Assembly: GCA_037176845.1 (NCBI GenBank)
Contig: JAYKXP010000069.1
Coordinates: 241,439-305,438 of the forward strand
Direction of reading: 5' to 3'
Length of the DNA: 64,000 nucleotides
Source of the DNA: Paramarasmius palmivorus
Taxonomy: Eukaryota; Basidiomycota; Agaricomycetes; Agaricales; Marasmiaceae
Below the pieces are notes generated by a model. The model worked only from the letters and a program-made list of their open reading frames with translations. It did no database searches and was not told the origin of the DNA. Both the position numbers and the translations under genes were made by a program. Below, piece by piece: positions 57,062-64,000 of this stretch; position 1 is the first letter of the stretch; each line of letters begins with the position of its first letter.

Positions 57062-57460
57062 GACGAAGACAAGATTCCACAAGAATCGAAGCCTCGTACT
57101 ACTAGAAACTCTCAACAAGCCGGGGAACGCATTCTAGATTTTCCACCTAGACCCCGCAAAGCTAGAACAGTAGGAGCAGTACCTACACCCCCTAGAAATC
57201 TGGATAGTGACGACGAGTTCCATACTCCGTTACCACTAGACGACCTTCTTGAAGTCACTAGACTACGCGCGTCGGTAGCAGCCTACGAGGAGCTCCGCGA
57301 GCAGCAAGAAGAACACTTAGAATTTACCACAAACTTGAGAGTAGCTCTCACAAAACTCGCTCGCGAGTTACAGAAAAAGAAGACTCCTCGGAATCCTTTT
57401 TCGCACAAATCCATTAGAACAAGACTCTATAGAGAAAAACCTGCTATTCCTCGTACAAAG
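57062..57460 (+). other. ATG-less open extension in frame with gag
   Basis: After the TAG at 57059-57061 the gag frame is open for 133 codons before the first ATG. The translation is protein-like: a Pro/Arg-rich part (ILDFPPRPRKARTVGAVPTP) and a coiled-coil-like part (LRASVAAYEELREQQEEHLE, RVALTKLARELQKKK). Either gag starts at a non-AUG codon here or this is relic coding sequence. Confidence 0.6.
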
Positions 57461-58960
57461 ATGGCTGAGGCACCTACTTTGCGAGAATCATGGCGAGACC
57501 TCTCCGAGGACGGCGTAAATCAGATTAAAGCTGACAAGCTGAGTAAAGTAAAGCGACCTGCGAGCTTGCTCGAAGGTAGCCGCGCGGAAAAGTTTGAACA
57601 GTGGGAGGAAGACCTGGATCTGATGTTCCTCGAAGGTGGTGTTACCCTAGATGAAGCAAAGATATACATAGCTATCAGACAGATGGAATATGACTTGAGG
57701 AAGACCTGTGTGGGCTGGGATAGCTCGCGCGGAGACTCATATGAAAAGTTCATTGAGGACGTTAAAGAGGAAATTGGCTTTAAGGAAGGACGAGGATCGA
57801 CTACAACGTTGGACCGTCTAGTAAAGAGACACCAGAGCATAGGGCTGCAAGTCAGCGAGGACGTGCTCAGGACATATAACCGTGTGTTTCGCTATGAAGC
57901 GAGTAAGCTCACAGCAGCACCCGCGTTAGTCTCAAATACATTCCTAGTAGCTAGATACCTCGAAGCGTTTGAAGAAGACTTTATCCGAGAGATCGTTAAT
58001 ATGCTACAACGCATACAGAGCGACAAGCTTTCCCTAGGGAAAGGAAAAGAAAAGAAGAAAGACGATCAGGATAGGCGATTAGAGGATCCATATACCCTAG
58101 ATGAAGTAATGGAAGTTGCTTTAAACATTGCTACGAGCAGGCTAGGAGATATATATACGAGGATCAATGCCTCTAGACGTACGAGGGATAGGCACGACGA
58201 CTTAGAACCGCGTGTGTCGTCCAAGCATGTCAAGACTGTTACTATAAAACAGGAACCTGAAGTCGATGAAATTTCTCACAAGATGTCGGTATCTGTGGAT
58301 AAGCATGAGACTGAGATTCGCGATTTAAAGGATCTCGTTCGTTCTATGACGAACTCGATTGCTGAGACGCAGAAAAAGCAAGAAGCTTGGATGTCTATGG
58401 TTGTGAATGGGCAGATGCCACCAGGAGTGATGCGAGCGCCGACTTTTGCACAGAGCAGAGGTCCTAGTTCAAGTCAGCAGCTCTATAATCCTTCCGCGGG
58501 ACGACCTGGGACTCCTATGATAGGAAATGCGGCACGAGGAGTGCAGCCACCCCACAACAACTGCTTCATGTGTGGTCAAAGTGATCATTTCACGAGGAGT
58601 TGCAAGGTCTACCATAAGATGCGAGAACTAGGGTGGATAGTCGACGGTCCCGATGGCCGAGGCATCCTGCGAGATGGTTTGAAAATGCCATTCATACCAC
58701 CTGGTTCGAATAAAACTAGAAAGGACTTGATTGAAGAGTTAGCCAAGCAGCGAGGATGGCCTGGTAGTGATAGCTATCACCCAGACAGCTATATGTTTGC
58801 GCTAGAAGAGGATGATATGGGACAAAGGTTCCAAGAATTAGCTATGGAGGACGAGGACATCGGGGAACAAGAGGAGAAGGAGGAACACCTTCTGACACTC
58901 TTGCTAGATCGTCAACAGCGTCGCTCGGGAAGGGGCAACCCGCAAGGGTCAAAAAACTAG
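57461..58960 (+). CDS. gag polyprotein of the Gypsy element
   Basis: Structural protein that forms the virus-like particle and binds element RNA. The first ATG of the whole leader (57461, MAEAPTLRESWRDLSEDGVN) gives 499 aa. A retrotransposon gag capsid region spans about residues 30-220 (EKFEQWEEDLDLMFLEGGVT, DLRKTCVGWDSS, RYEASKLTAAPALVSNTFLV). A coiled-coil stretch follows (VSVDKHETEIRDLKDLVRSM). The nucleocapsid zinc knuckle is CFMCGQSDHFTRSC (CX2CX4HX4C), near 58570. The C-terminus is acidic. The frame ends in a TAG at 58958-58960 directly preceded by the slippery heptamer A AAA AAC, so a share of ribosomes should shift -1 into the protease frame. Confidence 0.9.
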   Translation: MAEAPTLRESWRDLSEDGVNQIKADKLSKVKRPASLLEGSRAEKFEQWEEDLDLMFLEGGVTLDEAKIYIAIRQMEYDLRKTCVGWDSSRGDSYEKFIEDVKEEIGFKEGRGSTTTLDRLVKRHQSIGLQVSEDVLRTYNRVFRYEASKLTAAPALVSNTFLVARYLEAFEEDFIREIVNMLQRIQSDKLSLGKGKEKKKDDQDRRLEDPYTLDEVMEVALNIATSRLGDIYTRINASRRTRDRHDDLEPRVSSKHVKTVTIKQEPEVDEISHKMSVSVDKHETEIRDLKDLVRSMTNSIAETQKKQEAWMSMVVNGQMPPGVMRAPTFAQSRGPSSSQQLYNPSAGRPGTPMIGNAARGVQPPHNNCFMCGQSDHFTRSCKVYHKMRELGWIVDGPDGRGILRDGLKMPFIPPGSNKTRKDLIEELAKQRGWPGSDSYHPDSYMFALEEDDMGQRFQELAMEDEDIGEQEEKEEHLLTLLLDRQQRRSGRGNPQGSKN

Positions 58961-58978
58961 AAGCTCCAAGGATGGGGC
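58951..58978 (+). promoter_or_regulatory. -1 frameshift signal gag to pro (A AAA AAC plus hairpin)
   Basis: Heptamer A AAA AAC at 58951-58957 in the correct phase (gag codons tcA AAA AAC TAG). Five bases later GCTCC (58963-58967) can pair with GGGGC (58974-58978) around a six-base loop; a longer-range GGGGCC/GGCCCC pairing (58974-58979 with 59007-59012) is also possible. Heptamer, phase and spacing match known retroviral gag-pro sites. Confidence 0.75.
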
Positions 58979-60426
58979 CAACGTCTAGAGTGCCACAACC
59001 TGTACCGGCCCCTGAGGATAAATCTAGATCTAGAAAACTGCGATCAGTGGTGGTAGAGATACCAACGCCTCCGCGGAGAAATATACCCAAGTCTGTTCCT
59101 GTTTCTGATTCCTCGTCATCTTCTTCTGTTTCTCTTCCTTCCAATATACCCACTAGTAAAGAAAACAAGACCCCTCGGGTCGAATTAAAAGATCTAGGCG
59201 ATAAGGAGTCGGACGATGAGTTCTCGGACGATGAGGACGTAGATCCTAGGATGTCAAAACCGTCCTCGGAGAAACGACCATTCGATGAGGTGCTTCCTAT
59301 CATTAGACCACCTGTTCCTAGTGAACATATTCAGGCCCGTAGCGATATGGTGCCTACTAAAAATATCACTCCCGATATGGCGAAAGAGGACTTGCTAAAG
59401 CATAAAGCAGTCAGCCGAGGAGTGCCTATAGTTGCCGATGATCCGAAATCAAGGACATCACCGAGTGCGCTAGGAAACAAGCAAGTACGCTTTAAAGGCA
59501 CAGACGAGGACGTAGCTACTGATCTATGTCGCTCGGAGGTCTCTTTGTCTATTGAAGAAGTTGCTGCTATTTCTCCTAGCGTCAGAAAAATATTGATGAG
59601 AAAACTGCGTAATCGCCAGGTGTCAGGAAAGCCTGCCAAAACGTTCTTTAGCGAGTTATCGTCATATAGACGTTCCTCGGAACCTCTAGAATATAAACCT
59701 GTTCTCTCGGAGCATTCCTTGGTCATAGATGTCGAGGATATTGCGCTCGAGGAGGTGTTCGAAGTATTGACTGAGCCTAGGGGAAAATTACCTGAAGGTG
59801 CGGTCGTACAGAGGGATCCAGTTGAGACATATCAACAGGATGTGCCCGAGGGCGAGCGAAAAGACGTTATCATAGTGGCTAGTAATTCTGACAACCTCCG
59901 AGTGGTATTCCCTAAGATCAATGGGTCGAACGAGGAAGTAGAAAACGTCAAGGACTGTGGCTCGCAGATTGTAGTTATGTCAACGCTAGTTGCAGTTGGT
60001 TTGGGAGTAAGCTGGGATCCTACGGTTACCTTGCATATGCAGAGTGCTAACGGACAGCTGAAATCGACTAAAGGCATCGCTCGGAATGTACCGTTCGAGT
60101 TTGGAGACATTACTGTGTTCTTGCAAGTTCATATAGTTGATGATCCTCCGTTCCAAGTCCTCCTAGGACGACCCTTTGATGTGTTAACTTCTTCTGTGAT
60201 CGAGAACTTCCCCGATGGTGAACAGTACATCACCGTTACTTGTCCGAATTCTGGGAGAAAGTGTACTATAGGTACCTATCCTAGGGGCATGGGAAAGAAG
60301 ATCCGCGCTAGAAAAGAACCAACCCTAGTACCGATGAATGGGAATGCAGGGGCGGAAAAGCGTCAGGAAGAAGAACCAAAGACGGAAGAAGCTGCGGCAA
60401 ATTTTCAGACTCCCTCGAGGATATAA
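58951..60426 (+). CDS. protease (pro) frame of the Gypsy element
   Basis: Reached from gag by a -1 shift; the ATG at 58972 (MGPTSRVPQPVPAPEDKSRS) is probably internal rather than a real start. The first half is a disordered Ser/Pro/Asp-rich linker. The second half has a retropepsin-like aspartic protease: DCGSQIVVMSTLVAVGLGV (D-C-G in place of the usual D-S/T-G), then the flap-side strand and FQVLLGRPFDVLTSSVIENF (the conserved LLGRPF-like motif). It releases the mature proteins from the polyprotein. The frame closes with TAA at 60424-60426, shortly after the second slippery heptamer. The Cys at the active-site triplet is seen in some fungal Gypsy proteases, by my recollection. Confidence 0.82.
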   Translation, partial: KKLEAPRMGPTSRVPQPVPAPEDKSRSRKLRSVVVEIPTPPRRNIPKSVPVSDSSSSSSVSLPSNIPTSKENKTPRVELKDLGDKESDDEFSDDEDVDPRMSKPSSEKRPFDEVLPIIRPPVPSEHIQARSDMVPTKNITPDMAKEDLLKHKAVSRGVPIVADDPKSRTSPSALGNKQVRFKGTDEDVATDLCRSEVSLSIEEVAAISPSVRKILMRKLRNRQVSGKPAKTFFSELSSYRRSSEPLEYKPVLSEHSLVIDVEDIALEEVFEVLTEPRGKLPEGAVVQRDPVETYQQDVPEGERKDVIIVASNSDNLRVVFPKINGSNEEVENVKDCGSQIVVMSTLVAVGLGVSWDPTVTLHMQSANGQLKSTKGIARNVPFEFGDITVFLQVHIVDDPPFQVLLGRPFDVLTSSVIENFPDGEQYITVTCPNSGRKCTIGTYPRGMGKKIRARKEPTLVPMNGNAGAEKRQEEEPKTEEAAANFQTPSRI

Positions 60427-60434
60427 TTGGCGAG
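60399..60434 (+). promoter_or_regulatory. -1 frameshift signal pro to pol (A AAT TTT plus hairpin)
   Basis: Heptamer A AAT TTT at 60399-60405, in phase with pro codons gcA AAT TTT. Four bases later CTCCCTCG (60410-60417) can pair with CGAG and GGAG further on (about 60431-60441, with a three-base bulge). After the shift the frame reads SDSLEDIIGEHGE and stays open to the window end. Confidence 0.68.
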
Positions 60435-63400
60435 CATGGAGAGGTTGTACTGAAAATAGGGTACGATGAGCATGGAGAAGTGCGAGTGGAGGGATATAAA
60501 CTCCCCGATAGAGAAAATTTCGAAAACGATGAGCTAGCAGAAGCATATGCGTTGGCTCTGGATAAAAATAGTTTAGATGAGCGAGCTAGGGATGTCTTAG
60601 AGTCATATGAACACAAAAGTGTCGACAAAGACAATATGGCAACTTATAGCTTGTGGAGAGAAGGTCTCGAGTTGGTAGAGGTCCCTACTGTGGATCCGAG
60701 TGATGTATATCTCAGCACTAGCGGCGAGGACACCTCTCTCCTAGCAAAAGAACATCAACGGTTAGAACAGAGGAGACTAGGTTTCAGAAACCTGCTCTCG
60801 TTGATAAAGAATAAAGATTTCATTTCCATATGGGAACACCTGTTTGGAAAGTCAGCGTCACAAGTCCTATTGCGAGATTTAAAATCGCTCGGACCTAAGA
60901 AGTTCAAAGAAAAATATCTACGAGCGATTAGAACAGGTATCAAGGGGCTAGATGTGCCCTGGGATCTGAGTGACGATAGCGATGAGCTGTCTGACGAGTA
61001 CGATGACATTGAATGGCGAATCTGGATGGCAGATAGCATGAATCCTGGGTTCCTAGCTTATTGGAAACGGTTATATGGACAAGATGTTTGGCCTATACTG
61101 CTCCGAGGAGCGAAAGAACGAGGACTCGAGTGGTTTGTCATGCACTATGAGCACTTCCTTGTAGAAGAAGCAGCGACTCGCGCGCAAGCTGAAAATGGAG
61201 TTGGAAAGGAAACTTATATGCAGGACGTTGTGTCAGTATATGGGAAGTACAAACCAGTTGCGTTGAAGGTGAAGCCGGTCAAAGCTACTTTGCCCTCGGA
61301 ATTTAGGGTCGAACGCCACATATATGGTGATCCGCTAGCGGATATGCCGGCACTCTCGACAAATCCCCCTGAATTCGTTCCGAGCGCTAGATACAACGAG
61401 GAAAGGAAAGCTATCATAGATGCTCATCATCCAGAGGGGTTCCTATGGCCCGAGGAAAGAAAATTAATGCATCATATGATGAGTCTGCAAGAAGAAGCAT
61501 TTGCGTGGGACACCTCGGAAGGTGGAACCTTCAAAGAAGAGTTCTTTCCTCCTGTGAAATTTCCCGTTATCCCTCATACGCCTTGGGTGGAAAAGAACAT
61601 TCCTATACCGCCTGGCATCTACGATGAGGTGTGCAGAATCATTAAAGAGAAAATTAAAGCTGGAATATATGAACCATCAAGTTCCTCGTACCGATCTAAA
61701 TGGTTCTGTGTCCTTAAGAAAGATGGAAAGAGTTTGCGACTAGTACATAGTCTAGAGCCTCTTAACAAAGTCACGATTCAGTACTCGGGAGTACCACCAG
61801 CAACTGCAGAAGTTGCGAGCGCGTTTTCAGGCCGCTCGTGTCTAGCTCTATTAGACATATGGGTCGGTTACGATGAAAGATTGATTGACGAGGACTCGAG
61901 AGACTTGACTACGTTCCAAACGCCATTTGGACCGCATAGACTGGTAAAGCTACCTATGGGTTGGACTAATTCAGTCCCTATATTTCACGATGACGTGACC
62001 TATATTCTCCAGGATGAGATTCCTGAGATATGTAAACCATATATCGACGATGTAGTAGTAGGAGGACCAAAGACGCGATATGAAACGTCCAAGGAACCTC
62101 ACTATGAAACTATACCTGAGAACAAGGGTATTCGAAGATTTGTATGGGAACATTTCCAGAATGTTAATAGGGTCTGTCAACGAATGAAGTATTGTGGAGT
62201 AACGTTCTCCGGACCTAAAGTGTACCTTTGTGTAGAGGATGGTTTAGTTGTTGGACACTGGGTGTCCTGGAAAGGTGAAAAGCCAAACGAGAAATTAGCA
62301 GAAGTGGTCCTATCGTGGGATCCAGCGAATTTCCGTGATAAGAAAGACGTCAACTCGTTCCTCGGAACGGCTGGACAAATGCGTATGTTCATTAGGGACT
62401 ATGCTAGAATTACTCGGCCACTCAATAAGATCCGAGGACCCCAAGCTGAATACAAGATGGGTCCCGAGGAACAAGAGGCGGTTGAGAAAGTGAAAGAAGG
62501 CCTTAGAAATGCACCAGCCTTGAGACCGATTGAATATGACAATCCATATGGACTCACATTGGCTGTAGATACGTCGTGGCAAGCTGTTGGTTTCTACCTA
62601 TATCAGCGCGATCGCAATGATCCTAGGAAAAAGTTCTTTAATTGGTTCGGTTCAGTAACACTGAACGAGCGCGAGGCTAGATTCTCGCAACCAAAACGAG
62701 AGCTATATGGGCTCATGCTAGCGTTGATGGTCACTAAATATCAGACCATAGGATGTAGGAATTTAACCATAGAGACCGACGCTAGCTATATTAAGGGTAT
62801 GCTAGACAACCCTGGTGCAGGACCTAATGCTACGATTAATAGATGGATTGAGGAAATTAGAAAATACCACTTTGAACTAGTACACATTAAGGGTGTAGTT
62901 CATGGACCCGATGGGTTATCGAGGCCACCACCTGGAGGCATATCGACCCCTCGGCCACCTAATATGAATGATGTCGACTACGGCATTCAAGACGATGGGG
63001 AACCGATTACCTTTCGCATGGGCGAGGGTGAGTCCGAGGAGCCATTAGAGTTTGAATCGTTCAAAGGCGATATTGATACTAGAGGTGGTTACTTTAATAA
63101 GGTCCTAGCTACGTCCGAGGACGACTTTGAGGAAGAACTCCAAGTCGCTCGGGAAGAAGATATGTTTTATACACACACCGCGGAACGAATTAGATATCGC
63201 TCGGGTGTTGTGTTAGACTCTTTCCTACAGAATATCATGCTTCCACCTGAATGGACAGGGGAACGACAGAAAGAAAATCCATATGACGAGGAACACCGGT
63301 CAGAACGCGCTCGCGCGCAAGATGATCGGCTGCCGTTAATCAGAGATTGGCTATCTAGACCTAACTCCGCGTCGATCAGGAACCTGACTGAAACAGAAAA

Positions 63401-64000
63401 GTCCAAGATTAACAAAGAGGCATCTAGGTTCTTCGTGGATAGCGAGGGACGGTTATATAGAAGGAATTTTGAAGATCCTAGTCAACACAGGCTAGTGGTC
63501 GAAAAGAAGAAACGGCTATGGATGCTGGAATCATCTCATGATTGCCTAGGGCATAAGGGGATGTTTGCTACGAAAGAATTAATAGAGAAAAGATTTTGGT
63601 GGCCGGATATAGAGTCGGATGTTGAATGGTTCGTCAAGTCCTGTGAGATATGCCAGAACAGGCAGCGCGAGAAGGTTCAGATACCTCCGAGCGTAACCTA
63701 CACTCCTTCTCTATTCCAGAAAATACATGTAGACGTCTTTAAGATGTCACCCGCTAGCAATGGTTGTAAAAACGTGGTACACGGACGTTGCGCGCTGACA
63801 AATTGGTCCGAGGCGAGAGCCTTGAAAACCGAGTCAGCTAGACAGATTGCAGAGTGGTTCTTTGATGAAATCATATGCCGATGGGGATGTCCCGAGGAAG
63901 TGGTGACAGACAATGCACCGCAGATGACGGCTGTCCTCGAGTGGTTAGAGAAGAAATATGGGATCCGAGGGATTCGAATCTCTCCATATAACTCTAAGGC
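60405..64000 (+). CDS. pol polyprotein: reverse transcriptase, RNase H, integrase (3' end outside window)
   Basis: Open from 60405 to 64000 without a stop, entered by the second -1 shift. After an acidic linker (to about 61500) comes the reverse transcriptase: IPIPPGIYDEVCRIIKEKIK, WFCVLKKDGKSLRLVHSLEP, ALLDIWVGYDERLI (first Asp), FQTPFGPHRLVKLPMGWTNS, and KPYIDDVVVGG (YxDD). RNase H: LTLAVDTSWQAVGFYLYQ (D), QPKRELYGLMLAL (E), LTIETDASYIKGML (D), and VHGPDGLSRPP. Integrase zinc domain: HDCLGHKGMFATKELI and WWPDIESDVEWFVKSCEICQ (HHCC). Integrase core: KIHVDVFKM (D) and EEVVTDNAPQM (D); the final Glu lies past the window. RT before integrase fixes it as Ty3/Gypsy. Motifs are intact, so the enzyme is probably active. 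Confidence 0.93.

Larger units (their letters stand above)
55138..64000 (+). mobile_element. Ty3/Gypsy LTR retrotransposon, 5' part, runs off the window
   Basis: Contains the 5' LTR (start estimated), a tRNA-Lys primer site, a long ATG-free leader, gag, protease and pol with reverse transcriptase, RNase H and integrase in the Gypsy order (RT before integrase). All frames are open and catalytic motifs are intact, so the copy looks young. The end of integrase and the 3' LTR lie beyond 64000. The left boundary is not certain because the 3' LTR is not available for comparison; a TG near 55138-55141 is where the CTAG-rich element-like sequence begins. Confidence 0.88.

Noticed and set aside
58842..59303. 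Minus-strand 153-codon frame inside the Gypsy element
   Set aside because: Shadow of the Ser/Asp-rich pro linker on the plus strand; no motifs.
1..64000. CRISPR arrays, operons, ribosome-binding sites, riboswitches
   Set aside because: The window is eukaryotic nuclear DNA; no regularly spaced direct repeats of CRISPR type were seen.

Overview
This window comes from the nuclear genome of a filamentous basidiomycete, most likely an Agaricomycete. The evidence is very intron-dense genes (introns mostly 48-70 nt, GT-AG), Agaricomycete-type families (DUF6533 membrane protein, mushroom-type GPCR, IKS1-like kinase with C-terminal membrane segments, lineage-type MFS transporters and P450), an Argonaute gene, and full-size LTR retrotransposons. 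No bacterial-type features occur. Most genes are split into several exons, so the coordinates below span first to last coding base including introns.

Layout. 1-6.4 kb (+): the 3' part of an Argonaute gene and a DHA2-type MFS transporter copy, both with reading-frame lesions, followed by an intron-containing tRNA-Lys(UUU). 7-18.2 kb (mostly -): a hypothetical protein, a PHO84-like phosphate:H+ symporter, a doubtful secreted protein, a DHA1-type MFS transporter, and an intact paralogue of the first MFS copy. 18.7-29.3 kb: fimbrin (+), a DUF6533 seven-helix protein (-), a bestrophin-family anion channel (+) and a BTB-like protein (-). 29.3-31.1 kb is gene-free and holds a diverged direct duplication. 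31.1-49.8 kb: NCS1 purine/cytosine permease (+), SWC4/DMAP1 chromatin subunit (+), a YAP1-binding/ALF4/glomulin protein (-) sharing a short divergent promoter with the FAN1 repair nuclease (+), a GPCR (+), an IKS1-like kinase (+) and a cytochrome P450 (+).

The last 14 kb are mobile DNA. At 50,640-53,926 lies a complete 3.3-kb Copia-type LTR element with near-identical 366-bp LTRs, a 5-bp target duplication, a polypurine tract and a primer site resembling an internal initiator-tRNA site. It carries only a gag-like gene (no protease, integrase or RT), so it is non-autonomous. From about 55.1 kb to the window end lies the 5' part of a large, apparently intact Ty3/Gypsy element on the + strand: long LTR, tRNA-Lys primer site, gag, protease and reverse transcriptase/RNase H/integrase.

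The most unusual signal is in the Gypsy element. Gag, pro and pol occupy three successive -1 frames. Each junction carries a canonical -1 slippery heptamer (A AAA AAC directly before the gag stop, A AAU UUU just before the pro stop), each followed by a potential hairpin. From the LTR TATA box to the gag AUG there are about 1.3 kb without a single ATG on the sense strand, although the last 400 nt are an open, protein-like extension of gag. The primer site is a perfect 18-nt complement of the 3' end of the tRNA-Lys encoded at 6.6 kb in this same window.

A general caution: single-base frame breaks appear not only in the Argonaute and the first MFS copy but also in fimbrin, which should be functional. 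Residual indel errors in the assembly are therefore a real alternative to gene decay.
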